From Astrocystis sublimbata (taxonomy: Eukaryota > Ascomycota > Sordariomycetes > Xylariales > Xylariaceae), in contig JAJNNY010000001.1 in the NCBI GenBank assembly GCA_022453515.1, forward strand, positions 744,001 to 808,000: a stretch of 64,000 nt of DNA, read 5' to 3'. Positions 24,958 through 35,468 of this stretch are shown here, in pieces. Made by a program: the position numbers and the translations under genes. Within the stretch, counting starts at the first letter, position 1; each line of letters opens with the position of its first letter. The notes under the pieces are model-generated. The model had not been told where the DNA came from, made no database searches, and worked only from the letters and a program-made list of their open reading frames with translations.

Positions 24958-26454
24958 TTAATTGGCGAGCTCGGGATTTTCATCCTTCACTGCATCTACT
25001 AATTCGTCCATCTTGCCCACCTCGGTCGGACCATCGACACCAGAGGGGGGCAAGGCCCAGGCGGGGAGGGGGCTCACAAAGCTCCAGCTACCACCAGCAT
25101 CTTCATAACGTAGGCTGTGTAACCATAGCGATAATTCCTGCTGTCCGGGGTCTGTGTACAAGGGGGTATCGCAAACTTGGCAGAGCTCCCCGGACATCTT
25201 TTCCGCCTTCTTCTTGTAATATTTATCTACCATTTCGTCATGGTATGCAACCGCATCGGCTACATCGTCCTTTCCCATTCGATTTAGTCTTGATATTATG
25301 TCTTCATCTGTGTTCTCAAGTGCGTCTGGATCATTGTACCCAAGTTTAGCGCCCCAGACCCGTTGATTTGCATAGATAGGGTCATTTTGGATAGGGTGCC
25401 CCAAATGCTGCAGATGAACTCGAAGCTGGTGGGTTCTGCCGGTAACGGGAAGACAGCGAACAATGGAATAGCCTTCCTTGCGTGTCCACGGTCTAGACTT
25501 GTCGTCGGCGGATGTCTCGTCTGACGGGAGGCGCACCTGCGGCTGACGCGGAGGATAATAAGCTAACTTCTTGAAAACGGTCCGAGCAGATTTGCCATCG
25601 GCTCGTATCCTATTGAGACCAAGTTTGGGGGATATCTGAAGAATAGGCTGGTTGCAGACGACCTCTCCATCCGGGAAATCGCCGATGACTCTAGCGATGT
25701 ACTCCTTGCGTACAGATCGCGCCTTGATTTGCTCTCCGAGTCTTTCAGCAGACTTGGGGTGTTTTGCGACGAACATGATGCCACTGGTCAGCCTGTCCAA
25801 CCTGTTGCACGGATAAGCGATCCACTCAGGGCCGCGCTCGGCCTTCATAATCTCTATGATGGAGTTGTAATTGTAGCGACCGGCAGGATGGACAGGTATG
25901 CCCGACGGCTTATTGAGCACGATCATGTCGTCATCTTCATGGAGAATGCCCACCGGTGCGTCTGACACTGGAGGTTCATGACGATGGATGGTATGCGTCA
26001 CCAAATTGCCGTTCTTGATAATATAGTTGGGTGAGACAATCTTATTGTCCACACGTACCTGACCCGTCTCTATGGCATTCTTGTAGTAGGCAAGCGGGCG
26101 GTCTCTGAACTCGCTTTCAAAGACGTCCAGTAATTCGCGCCCTCGCCAACGCTCCTTGCACCAAGTTTTGTATGTGAAGTGGTAGGGTGCGACACGTCGC
26201 AGGCCGCCTTCCGAGTAGTAAGGCGACGGGTAGGCCGTTGCTGCTACGTTGGATGCCTCGGCTTCCGGAACAACACTGGTGTCTTTCACAGGAAGCGATG
26301 CCAACTTTGGTAATGCGAGATCTGCATGCGCATCTATAGGGGACGAGCCCTGAGAGGCTTGACCCATGATGGGTCGCGTGACCAGCCTTCTCGTGTGGTG
26401 GTTGAGAAGAGGGGATCTCCGATTTAGATAAGCCGGTGTTCTCTGTGGTTGCAT
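24958..26454 (-). CDS. PUS9: tRNA pseudouridine(32) synthase, RluA family (Pus9-like)
   Basis: Intronless, 498 residues. The first about 75 residues are poorly conserved and basic at the very N-terminus (MQPQRTPAYLNRRS...), compatible with a mitochondrial or dual targeting signal. The fungal signature TYKTWCKERWRGRELLDVF comes next, with an S4-like RNA-binding stretch (YYKNAIETGQVRVDNK). The RluA catalytic domain follows: VLNKPSGIPVHP, then YPCNRLDRLTSGIMF with the catalytic Asp at about residue 220, and VTGRTHQLRVHLQHLGHPI near the C-terminal side. Pus9 and the related domain of Rib2 modify position 32 of mitochondrial and cytosolic tRNAs; no deaminase domain is present here, favouring Pus9. 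The C-terminal extension holds a CxxC (CQVCDTPLY) and the family's LWLHSLRYED block. Confidence 0.88.
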   Translation of the reverse strand: MQPQRTPAYLNRRSPLLNHHTRRLVTRPIMGQASQGSSPIDAHADLALPKLASLPVKDTSVVPEAEASNVAATAYPSPYYSEGGLRRVAPYHFTYKTWCKERWRGRELLDVFESEFRDRPLAYYKNAIETGQVRVDNKIVSPNYIIKNGNLVTHTIHRHEPPVSDAPVGILHEDDDMIVLNKPSGIPVHPAGRYNYNSIIEIMKAERGPEWIAYPCNRLDRLTSGIMFVAKHPKSAERLGEQIKARSVRKEYIARVIGDFPDGEVVCNQPILQISPKLGLNRIRADGKSARTVFKKLAYYPPRQPQVRLPSDETSADDKSRPWTRKEGYSIVRCLPVTGRTHQLRVHLQHLGHPIQNDPIYANQRVWGAKLGYNDPDALENTDEDIISRLNRMGKDDVADAVAYHDEMVDKYYKKKAEKMSGELCQVCDTPLYTDPGQQELSLWLHSLRYEDAGGSWSFVSPLPAWALPPSGVDGPTEVGKMDELVDAVKDENPELAN

Positions 26455-27030
26455 CCGTTAGTTTGTAGAAGAAGAAAACGTGTATGAAGGATGAAGTTCA
26501 CAGAAGAAGTGTTGAATCCGTAAGGCCTGATTGAAGGCTGCGGGTATGTAGGTAACTGACTTCCTAAGGTACATATGTAGGTACCTAGGTAATTAATTAC
26601 TATGTGATGCAACCTTGGAAGAACGAAGCAAATCACGATACCGTGGGTAGGCGAGCGTGCGCACCGTGCAGCAACATAAGCTTCCCAAGCTGGGTGGAGG
26701 CCGAACTACGGCATAGTTGGCGGTATAAGGTGGCAGAATTTGAGCCTGCTGCCTGGCGAGTCTGGGGGTCTGGGGCCTGGCATCTGGCTGGTCCCTGAAC
26801 CACCCCCGCCTGCTGCCGGTCCGGCTTCACTGTAGCCCCAGGCAACACAGTACCTACCTAGGTACATACCTCGCATACCTCCATAGGTCTCCAACTCTTT
26901 CACGCTGTTGTGGCATGCCTCTGATCATGAATATCTCGTGCTCTAGCCATTGAGCGTGTCAGTGACTCGAAATATCCATTTATAGATTTATTTGCCTGGT
27001 CCACGAATTATAGCATCTTGGTTTGTTGCT
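26455..27030. other. Divergent promoter region, Pus9 and thioesterase
   Basis: About 576 bases between divergent starts. It contains several copies of the palindromic ACCTAGGT motif (near 26581 and 26855) and GC-rich segments near 26740-26830. No gene seen. Confidence 0.5.
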
Positions 27031-27625
27031 ATGGCCTCACCAAAGCATTTAAGAGACAGGACGCGGCAGGATTACCCCTTCATGCTGGAATATAGGACGC
27101 GATGGTATAGACCCCGAACGCCTCGCCTTGGAGTCCACGGGCTCACAATCAGTCAGGAACGATAATGACATGTATGACCACATGAACAATTCTGTGTATA
27201 ATTTTCTGTGAGTTGGACGTTGCACTACTCGCCCAGACTTCACGAGACACCGCTAACAACAACGCGCCCAACACGATAGTTTTGATTCTGTCATCAACTC
27301 ATATCTCATGGATCATTGCGCATTGCATCCACCCTCATCGGACCAACATCCGCTGATGGCTCACACTCACTGCGACTATTTCTCCGCCATCTCGTACCCC
27401 AAGGTGGCAGAGCTATGCTTACGGGTGAACAAGCTCGGCGCGTCTAGTGTGGTCTACGAGGTCGCACTATTCGAAAAGGATGTGGAGCAAGTCAAGGCTG
27501 TGGGTGAACTGGTTCATGTGTTCGTCGACCGAGCTACCCAGCGCCCTAACACAGACGGTATGAATAGCCGGCTCCGGCAGGGTCTAGCGAAACTACTTGT
27601 AGCCCAGAATTCCAGTAAACTATAG
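27031..27625 (+). CDS. Hotdog-fold acyl-CoA thioesterase (4HBT family)
   Basis: Three exons, 27031-27104, 27157-27207 and 27280-27625, encode 156 residues. The sequence follows the fungal 4-hydroxybenzoyl-CoA thioesterase-like pattern. It begins YPFMLEYRTRWNDNDMYDHM, where the D-x-D-M-Y-D-H-M-N-N block contains the usual catalytic Asp, followed by SVYNFLFDSVINSYL, then HTHCDYFSAISYPKVAEL and LRVNKLGASSVVYEVALF. The end RQGLAKLLV is also typical. It should hydrolyse a short or aromatic acyl-CoA in the cytosol or mitochondria. Length is normal for a single hotdog domain. It sits tail to tail with the Gfo/Idh/MocA gene (111 bases apart) and is divergent from Pus9. Confidence 0.85.
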
Positions 27626-27736
27626 GCGCCGCGCGTTCGCGGGACGGACTCTACCTCCGCGACGAACTCATCACTATCCAGCCGAACAAGCTCGTCTGCA
27701 AGGGGTAGCAGCAATTAGAGCTATCTACTGAGCAGC

Positions 27737-28940
27737 CTACTGGTGCTCCAGCTGCTGCCTCGCTCCGCCCTGATCCCCGCTTGTCAACATCTTCTCCAGC
27801 AATTCCAGGTCACCGAGCGCCAGTTCTGGTGTTTGTTCTAGATTGGGCTTCCCACTGGCGATCGCTGCCGCCCAGGCCTGAACCTCCTCTTTGACTCCGG
27901 CGGTTCTCTCGAAGGTCTTCTCCTCTGTCTTGGCATCTGCCCCGAGACCCCGCACAGTCACGACCTTATCAGGGCTGGCCTCAACATAACCCTTCTCGCA
28001 GGCGACGTGGAAGTCGAAGGCTTTGAAAGTAGTGCCGACGCAGTGAGTGTAGGAACCAACGACACCAGACTTGGTTCTAAGGATAGCGTTGATGGTATCT
28101 TTTGGGGGCAGGTGGCTTGTGACCAATGATGTCAATGCTATCACGGTATCAATGGTGTCCTCTCTGCCCAACAAGATTCTGAGACCGGCAGTATAGTGAA
28201 CACCTCCATCGAGAAGGAAGCCACCCTGATACTCAGGCGTAGTGCGCCAGGGCGTCTTATAGTATTTGTTATCGGTTTGCATCATGGAGTTCAGTCTCAC
28301 GACGAAACCAGTCATTCGCCCCAGCTTCTTGACCTCTTCCGCCGCTTGAGAGAAGCCCTTCATGAAACGGAAGTTTTCGGCGATGGCCAGGGTAGCTTTC
28401 GTCTCTTGCGATGTCTTTTTGTAGAATTCAATGAGTTCCAAGGCCGTCTCAAGATCCTTTGCGATAGGCTTCTCGGCCAGGACATGTTTCCCAGCAGTCA
28501 GTGCCTTCTTGATGAAGGTTGGCTGATCTACGATGGGAAGAGCTAGGATCAACCCAGAGACATCATCGCGTTTCAAGAGGTCGTCGTACGACTTATCTGG
28601 ATCAGACTCAGACGAATAGACCTCGACTTCAATGCCAGCATCGGCCAGGAGCTTGGCTGTTTCTTGGGCTGATTTCGATGATCGAGACCACACAGCCTTT
28701 ACGGAGAGGGAAGGGCACGCAAGCACGGCAGGCTAGATGCACACCATTAGCTAGTCGGTTCTGATAGACACGCAATCCCCCTTGCACGACACTCGAACAC
28801 GGTGGATTGTTCATGTGCGGGTAAGCTATTCACAGTGACTTAAAAAGCAATAGTATCTACTAGAGCATGGTACTTACTAGATGCTGCTCCTTCATGAAAA
28901 GACCTCCACCAATGAGAGCAATACCTAATGGTGCCGCCAT
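27737..28940 (-). CDS. Gfo/Idh/MocA family NAD(P)-dependent oxidoreductase
   Basis: Exons 28878-28940 and 27737-28732 (145-nt intron) give 352 residues. Exon 1 encodes the first Rossmann strand and glycine loop (GIALIGGGLFMKEQHL), which explains why the longer exon lacks a dinucleotide-binding start. The EKP motif of the family is at about residues 108-110 (HVLAEKPIAKD). The C-terminal alpha/beta domain contains the GGFLLDGGVHYTAGLRILLG block with its conserved Asp and His. These enzymes oxidise or reduce sugars, inositols, or biliverdin- and trans-dihydrodiol-like substrates; the substrate is not predictable here. No signal peptide, so cytosolic. The second exon begins PAVLACPSLSVKAVWSRS, continuous with exon 1 in phase 0. 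Confidence 0.87.
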
Positions 28941-29615
28941 CTTTTCAGCCTGGCGTGCCTGGGAAGAGTGGAGAAATCTCACGGAATGGAGGGTGGTTCG
29001 AACGCGACGACGATTATGGCAGAGAAACACAGAGAGTCGAGTACATTTCCGAGGTTGCTAGCATGTGTGATAGCTCATATACGCCAGAACAATGAAATCC
29101 TGCAACCCCATCTCCATCTACGGACACGTTTGGTTGGTGAATACACCACTGAATAACTGGACCTGTGCGGAGTGGCCCGATTCGGCAATTTTAGCAGCCC
29201 TGGACTTCAATTGGATAACATGTGGTCTCCAGCACGACGTCACATACACCACATGCCGCCAACGAGCGCGATACGATCGTATCCCGTTTGCCCCCTCGTT
29301 TCCGACAAGGCGAATGGATGCACAGCCCAATGCCGATAGCGCTCTGTTGAACAAAGAGCTGATATCTCACTCAGCATGTTGTTGACTAGTCCCGGGTGTC
29401 AATAAGTAATTACTCGAGGAGTGAGACATGGCCTAGATCTCTCGGTTTCTTCCGTGATTGACGTGAGCACTAGATGTCACGAAGGCGATAACTAGATATC
29501 GGTAATTGCAATAGGGCAATTGCATCGCCCAGATCAAATTGTAGATTGAACGGGATTATTTGCATGCCAGTCACCATTTCGCTACTAATCAACGAAGGTC
29601 GAAGTGTCCAGCCCC
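28941..29615. other. Intergenic region between two oxidoreductase genes
   Basis: About 675 bases between tandem minus-strand genes. It contains the promoter of the Gfo/Idh/MocA gene and the 3' end of the NmrA-like gene. Nothing else recognised. Confidence 0.5.
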
Positions 29616-30872
29616 TCATGACGTTTTCGCCCATACCTCTGAGAGGAACTCCTCGATTGGTGTGAACTTGTGATCAGGAAAGAGTTGATTCATCTCATCC
29701 GACGAGTCCCAAGCGCCCTTGGAGCTGCTGAGTAGAGTCCCTATGCACACCATCTTGAGTAGAGCTTGCGCTTGATCCTCCGAAACAGCCTGATGAACCG
29801 CCTCTAGACCCCACGAGGCCTTGAGTTCCCCGGCTTCAAGGTCTTCAAGCTTCATTCGTTCCACGGCGAATGCGCTTCCTATGTATTGTATTAGTAATTG
29901 TGTCATATGTGGTCTATTCCAACATCGAAGACATGGCTGTTCGTACCTCGAACTTTCATGCCAATGTCCAGCAATTGTGAGACAGAAACTCTGTTACCGC
30001 GGATGCCTCCAACAGCCGGCCATCTGCCCTCATAGTCCACAGCTCGGGTAACAATTGCTGCAGTGTCTGCCGTGCTGGTGAACGTAATCATGCACTCCTC
30101 GTGGCCATCAACGACAAGTGCACGCCGGTTTTGAAAGTTAAAGACACTCTGAAGTGGTTCAACGTGCTTCGACGTTTTGTGTGGGAATGCTAGGTAATCG
30201 AGGAAGAGACCAGGTTGAAAGAGCGTATACTCGATGACCTGTTTGGAAAATATGTTCAGAGATGGATGCTCATGATGTCGTACGATGGTATCTTACCTGT
30301 TCTTTCTCATTCACCTTACTCAGATACTCCCTCACTTTCTGTTTCCCGTGCCACCAAGCCATGTTGTCTAATCCTCGACTATAGACGAAGTCCATGGTCA
30401 GCCTCTGGTGGAAGTCGGGTTCGAAAGCTGTCTGTGTTACCTTCCGTATTCGCTCGGCGCGAAGCGCTTCACGCCTGCGATGATGGCAGCATCGATCAAG
30501 TTCCTCTGCGCCGTCTGTTCAGGGTCCGAGAGCAACTGAACGAAAGACAAGACAGTGTGCATCCCCTGAAGTGCTTCAACCAGCGCCTCCTTGTTGTGAT
30601 AATCAACGGGGCGCCATTTGATGCCAGCTGGAATAGGTATGTTCGGCGATGGCTGTGATTACATGACATCAGTGTCATGCAGCAATGATCACGCTGACAA
30701 CACTCACATTCCTGCTGAATATCGTAATGTCGTGCTTGTTTGACGCCACGAGGGCATCGATGACCTCTCGCGCAACCTCTGTTACGTTTCAGTTATGCTG
30801 GCATCTTCCTCGTCGTCGTCACTCCAGATCTGACTTACGTCCTGAACCTCCGGCAATGACTACTTTGACCAT
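29616..30872 (-). CDS. NmrA-like / isoflavone reductase-type NAD(P)-binding protein
   Basis: Six exons: 30839-30872, 30708-30778, 30441-30652, 30297-30378, 29947-30238, 29616-29878; 317 residues. The start MVKVVIAGGSG is the glycine-rich NAD(P) loop of the atypical SDR class. It continues as VAREVIDALVASNKHDITIF, then VDYHNKEALVEALQGMHTVL, RNLIDAAIIAGVKRFAPSEY (the conserved F-x-PSE-(F/Y) segment), WWHGKQKVREYL and VIEYTLFQPGLFLDYL. The C-terminal part ends with TPIEEFLSEVWAKTS. Family members are either NADPH-dependent reductases of phenolics or regulators that sense NAD(P) state such as NmrA. The active-site Lys region (WHGKQKVREYL) is kept, so an enzyme is more likely. The fourth exon's acceptor (CTATAG before TCGAGG) was chosen because a nearby CAG would create a stop. 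Confidence 0.85.
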
Positions 30873-32003
30873 ATTGAGTTATTTTTCAGATCAGGCTCTC
30901 GTACATGTAGGACTTAGATGATGGGATCGTAAAGTTTGCAGAATACCGTGTACGGCTCAATGCATGTTTCTATGGAATTTAGCCGAAGCAGTGGTATGGA
31001 AAGTGTATCTACTTATACATCTATGTTCGACCGCCGTGGGTGAACCCGTCGTTGCACTCTGCGTTCCGCCGCGGCGGACGAGCAATTGTTTACACCGCAC
31101 CAGTTGCCGGTCACAATACATGCAGATACTTGATTTTGCTTCAAATGCCCTGTGTTTGGTTGCAGATAAGGGGGTTTTCACAGTTCAGGCTCTTGGGGAC
31201 GACATAAACTTGCCATTTGGCACCGACTCAGCTGGCTGGGCGCAGATATCGTGAGAAGACCAAGGGTGCATTGGCGCCAGCATCATTCTAGCTACCTAGA
31301 TATACAACAATGCCCAAATCGACATGCTCGTCAATGAGGGAAATGGGAAAAGTCAGGTATATAAAGGATAACTGCAAAGGTACCCCGCACGCACCAACGA
31401 GCTATCTCCTTGATTTGGGGTGGCCCTGATTTGATGTGAGAACGCCGTGAACAGTGATGAGAGTTCGACATTACCATGCACCTCCCCCTCCCAGCCTCAA
31501 CAGATACTGTACACATCATTTTACTCCCGTGAGAACCAAGCGGGGGTGGGGTCAAACGGAGATTCCCATTTCGGCAGGTGGCCGAAGAGTACCGGGCCAA
31601 TCCCAAAGCATGAGATCTGACTGGACAAGGGGTTAACTTTGGACGATTGTATAATCAAAATCTATTACACTCAATTCCTTCTACATGCGAAAATGAAGAA
31701 AGCGTGTGGGTGATGCGAAATAATAGTGTATGTAATCTTCGTACTTATTTATCCTTTTCGTCCTTCTTTCATTCCCTGCCCAGGAGCAATTCGCTATATG
31801 TGGTGTAAGCGTTCACGGACTAGGACTAGCTGTCAAGTCTGACTGCTGTTGCCTGTTCAGGGCCTTGGCCATTTTTAGCGATCGTGTTTGTAATCATAAG
31901 GGGAACAGTGGCACAGAGTGAGGACAGCTAGGTAATTACGTCTCAATCAGATGGATATCCTCGTTCACTGAAAGCTCTCAACTACCATTGAAACAGTTTT
32001 ATC
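30873..32003. other. Divergent intergenic region, NmrA-like and GNAT genes
   Basis: About 1.1 kb. It contains AT-rich DNA, a TATA-like sequence near 31358 (TATATAAAGG) with no matching gene, and short open frames without support. Confidence 0.45.
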
Positions 32004-32752
32004 ATGTCTTCGACACGAAACACCCCAGATTTTCATATAAGAAGCATAAAGCAGGGACCCGAAGACGAGGACTTCATATTAGCGGCATTCGACGCCTCGC
32101 TCCCACAACTAGCGAGCATCGGAAGTGGTGGTCAATGGGGTTCCCAGCCATTTTCGGAAAGGGAAGACACAGGGGCGCGTCTTCCCTTTCAGCAGGCTCA
32201 GAGATACCAAGCGACCGGCGAGGGCGACCCGATCTATGTCTTCATCATTGAAGCCGAGGTTCAGGATGAGGACAAGCTGCCTGCATCACTAGATATCCGG
32301 ACCGACGAATCTGGAAAGCGTCTCGTACGTGTCGGGACCGTGATGTTCTTGGAGGCGCTGTATCCCAAAATCGCTTCCGAGCTCTTCGACCGAGACGTCG
32401 TCAAGAAGGCACTAGACGGCACCAATGACTATATTTACGTGGAAGCGCTCGTCACAGATGTCCGGGTGGGCGAGTTGCGCAAGGGCGCTGGTGTCGCGAT
32501 GCTCGATCATGCGCGACAATTTTGCCGTGACAAGGCGAAAGACAAGCTGCATCTGATTGCGTACTCTGGTAATGACCGGAAGCTAGTCAAGTGAGTAATA
32601 CTTTCATCTAGCGAAGAAGAAGTCGAGTTCGGTTGCTAAACTCGCCCAGGTACTACGAGAGCCAGGGGTACTCGGCCGTCGAGGACTTTGTATACACACG
32701 CCCCAGCGGAGAGAAATGGCCCGGTGCATTTATGAGTCTGAAACTTGCCTAG
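32004..32752 (+). CDS. GNAT-family N-acetyltransferase
   Basis: Exons 32004-32590 and 32650-32752 (59-nt intron, phase AA|G) encode 229 residues. The core shows the GNAT order: strand VGTVMFLEALYP, strand YIYVEALVTDVRVGELRKGAG, where the R-x-x-G-x-G/A-like acetyl-CoA pyrophosphate loop appears as RKGAGVAMLDHARQF, then KLHLIAYSGNDRKLVKYYESQGYSAVEDFVY, which is the usual last helix-strand with Y-x-x-x-G-(Y/F). A long N-terminal part (about 90 residues) precedes it. It should transfer an acetyl group from acetyl-CoA to an amine; the substrate is unknown. The gene is divergent from the NmrA-like gene. Confidence 0.8.
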
Positions 32753-33451
32753 TCAAACTCCTCTTGGTTACAGTCACACATCTGGATGCGGTACTCCTTG
32801 ATTTGATCATGTATACTTGAAGAGCAATACGTTTCGACGATGGGTTGTATCGGGGGCAGTGCCAGTGTGTCGAGGAGCGACTTTAGGATATAGAACCTAG
32901 TACCGTTACACGCACTCTCTAAATTCTGCATTTAGACAGGTGGATATAACCAAAGATTGCCTTGTAATTATCAGGGTTGAGAAGGACTGTCTGTCATCAG
33001 GGTCCCGAGTACAGTAGAAATATCTCAAAGTTCATACCTTTTTCCAATTCAAGGCTTCAACTTTGAATCCAATCATCTGTCACACCTCAATTGTACACAA
33101 GTCTCTTTACTTAACGTAGAAACAGAACTCCAACTCCTCATCGAGCGTTGTTGCTCCTGTTAGTCATATAAGCGGAAGAAAGGCTGCGGTGCAGCAAGCT
33201 TGCTAGAGATCACCACCTAGTCATGATCATTTGCCAGCTTTAGCATTCTGTTAAGTGTCACATGTATTGAGGATAACATCAGCAGTTTAGGCCATGTAAC
33301 CAAGAGCTCTTGACGTTAGACGCTCCCCTATCACCTTTCCATTTATCACTTGACTTGTATTTAAGGGAGACTGCAAGATTGAAACCGCTCAACCACATGG
33401 GCACCTGTTTTAGCAGCCAGTTTGCCACGTTGCACGGCTAATTATATTGAC
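32753..33451. other. Intergenic region left of the Fot1-like relic
   Basis: About 700 bases with no gene. Composition becomes steadily more AT-rich toward the transposon relic. Confidence 0.5.
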
Positions 33452-33480
33452 GTAACGTCATCCACAAGTAACCTTCGCAC
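33452..33480 (+). repeat. Left terminal inverted repeat
   Basis: 29 bases that are the exact reverse complement of 34567-34595. They continue as TTTTTAGCA, which also pairs with the right side after a short insertion there. Confidence 0.9.
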
Positions 33481-34156
33481 TTTTTAGCACACATTTCGCG
33501 CCATCATTAAAAAAACAACAATAATACGATTAAAACAGTTTAAATCAATCAGAATCGTCTTCTTTAAAGGTTTCTACTTCTACTTGATATGTTCGTGTAT
33601 TATATCCCTTACCGCCGTAGATGCCACACCGCTTTTAGCCCGTCCGCGCCCTCTTCGCTAGAGGACTACTTTTACCTTCTATTACTAATTCAACATTATT
33701 ATCGCCTTCCAATTCCCGTAGAACTTGAGAATCCTTTATAGTAAGAGGTCCTCTACGTACTAGTCGCTTGTTTTTTGTCCTATAACGTTTGCTAAACATA
33801 TGGTTAGTCTCGCGAAGTTCTTTGTTCTTCCAGCGGAGGAGGGCGTTCTTATATATTATAGTATGTGTAGCTTTTATAATTAAGTCAATTGACTAGAGAA
33901 TCGGTATCGGTGAGCTCTCTTAATGCCTTCGGATACTACTTTTAATAAGAGTTGACTATTCCGAGGCTTCAAGGGAAGTAGTAGGTGTTTTAGAAGTCCA
34001 AGCTGGGAGGGGTAGTTCGGGCTCGACCGCGATACCGTATTTCGCGATTATATCAGCTATAAGCTTAAACCACACGCGATAACTTGTAGGATCTTCGTTA
34101 AAGGCTCGCTGGTAATCGATTTAACGATTTAGACGCGTTCGGAGGTTAGGTTGTTG

Positions 34157-34495
34157 TTATACGAAGTTCGAGGCCCAGTTCTTGCCTACGGGCTTCGCGT
34201 TACGTACGCGTCGGAGGATATTAGCCATTTCTTCAACATATCGAAGCCGGGGCGGAAACGCTTGCGAATCTAGCTCGATTACGTATCTAGCAATCGTATC
34301 TTTTTTAAACATCGTAAATTTTCGTAATTTTTTGGTTGGCAAGGTAATATAGTTAGGAACCGTTAAGGCGTAAAGATAATGTACGGTCGCAGATATTATA
34401 GATCTTAGCAATCTTGCGTAGGGAAAATTTAGGGTTACGTTTTTTAGCCTGAATCGCTAGCTGTAGATTGGCTTCACTAGATTTATGTGTCATGT
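34157..34495 (-). pseudogene. Transposase N-terminal DNA-binding region, broken
   Basis: Reads from MTHKSSEANLQLAIQAKKR at 34495 through a first helix-turn-helix to an in-frame TAA near 34360. It resumes as an 84-codon open stretch ending GKNWASNF-V at 34157. The order and spacing match pogo/Fot1 transposases (psq HTH then CENP-B HTH). The interruptions, and the loss of the DDE domain further on, make it non-functional. A-T-biased changes would be consistent with repeat-induced point mutation but were not quantified. Confidence 0.8.
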
Positions 34496-34566
34496 TGTGA
34501 TTAGTAAAATGTTTGTAAGTAAAGGTAGAAGGTTAAGAAATGTTAAAAAGTGCGAAGATTACTTGG

Positions 34567-34595
34567 GTGCGAAGGTTACTTGTGGATGACGTTAC
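34567..34595 (-). repeat. Right terminal inverted repeat
   Basis: Exact inverted copy of the left end. Just inside it (34549-34566) a second, slightly diverged copy of GTGCGAAGRTTACTTG is present, so the right end carries a short tandem duplication that the left end lacks. Confidence 0.9.
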
Positions 34596-35349
34596 ATGGT
34601 ATTTGAAACATCTTAAGTAGTCTTTTACTACCGAAAGAGAAGTCAGGGCAGTGCCAAATCTTGTCTCCCGGTAAAGATGTTTACCTAATTACATGCTCCG
34701 TGTCCAGGTACCGCTAGAGGATCTCGCTTGCTCGCATTCCATTTCCATGCTATGTATCTAGATGTGGCCCACGCTGCCCTTGCAACTCTGTAAACTGGCA
34801 GAAGACCGTTTGTCCTAGGAGATGGGCATTGAGGCTCCCGAGAGACATTCGCTCGACTATCGTCGCACTATCTGGTGCTGTTTCAAGCGAATGTTGTTCG
34901 CGAGTTATCTTTTACACTCTGGCCATCTTTCATAGTGGCACAGCGGCTCTTCGTAAGGCGATGCTGAAGTGTTCGTCTGGGCCCTTTCTTTGATTGATTG
35001 AGGTTTGGATCAGCACAATGAGCATCACTGCGTAATCGACGAGCTGCAAAGTTCCGAATAGATGTAGAATAAGGTGATCTCATACGGTTGTTGGGCATGA
35101 GATAACAGCTTGGCCAGCTCGAATTGAAGAGCACCTGGCATAATGGTCTGGGCAGTTGGAAAAGGAGCCTCTGAAGGGTCAGTGTCACACAGCTAGCAAC
35201 TGGCAACTGGCAGGACAGCGGAAGGAAGGTGCGGGCAGAGCGGCTCCGGTCGCACCTTCCTTCTCATCTCGACCAAATATATTCTCAGCTTCCAAGTCCC
35301 TCTTCCAACAGCAATCGAATGTCCACGATTCACTTCGAGACATGAGATT
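34596..35349. other. Intergenic region between transposon relic and tRNA gene
   Basis: About 750 bases. A 13-bp perfect inverted repeat (GAAGGAAGGTGCG at 35221-35233 and its complement at 35251-35263, 17-base loop) lies 87 bases before the tRNA. No coding sequence seen. Confidence 0.5.
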
Positions 35350-35422
35350 GCCCGGTTAGCTCAATCGGTAGAGCGTGAGACTCTTAATCTCAAGGTTGCG
35401 GGTTCGACCCCCGCATCGGGCT
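35350..35422 (+). tRNA. tRNA-Lys (anticodon CTT)
   Basis: 73 bases folding as a standard cloverleaf. The acceptor stem is GCCCGGT paired with ATCGGGC plus discriminator T. The D arm contains TTAGCTCAATCGGTAGAGC, the anticodon stem is TGAGA/TCTCA with loop CTCTTAA (anticodon CTT), and the T arm is GCGGG-TTCGACC-CCCGC. There is no intron, and A and B box promoters are intact (TAGCTCAATCGG and GGTTCGACC). Confidence 0.96.
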
Positions 35423-35463
35423 CAATTCCCGATGCCTCCCAGTTCACTGGGATTGCAACGATA

Positions 35464-35468
35464 TTTTT

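Larger units (their letters stand above)
33452..34595 (-). mobile_element. Degraded Fot1/pogo-type (Tc1-mariner superfamily) DNA transposon
   Basis: Bounded by 29-bp perfect terminal inverted repeats, left 33452-33480 (GTAACGTCATCCACAAGTAA...) and right 34567-34595. Inside, on the minus strand, are pieces of a transposase. There is a start with a psq-type helix-turn-helix (LQLAIQAKKRNPKFSLRKIA, near 34495-34400), then a CENP-B/Tc5-type HTH (ELDSQAFPPRLRYVEEMANI followed by GKNWASNF). The later AFNEDPTSYRVWFKLIADII comes next, and finally the C-terminal zinc-knuckle-like end near 33630-33550 with RCGIYGGKGYNTRTYQ. Several in-frame stops interrupt it, and the catalytic DDE core is missing. At 1.14 kb against the about 1.8-2 kb usual for the family, it is an internally deleted, dead copy. 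TSD not resolved. Confidence 0.85.

Noticed and set aside
27031..32752. Secondary-metabolite gene cluster
   Set aside because: No polyketide synthase, NRPS, terpene synthase, transporter or cluster regulator is present.
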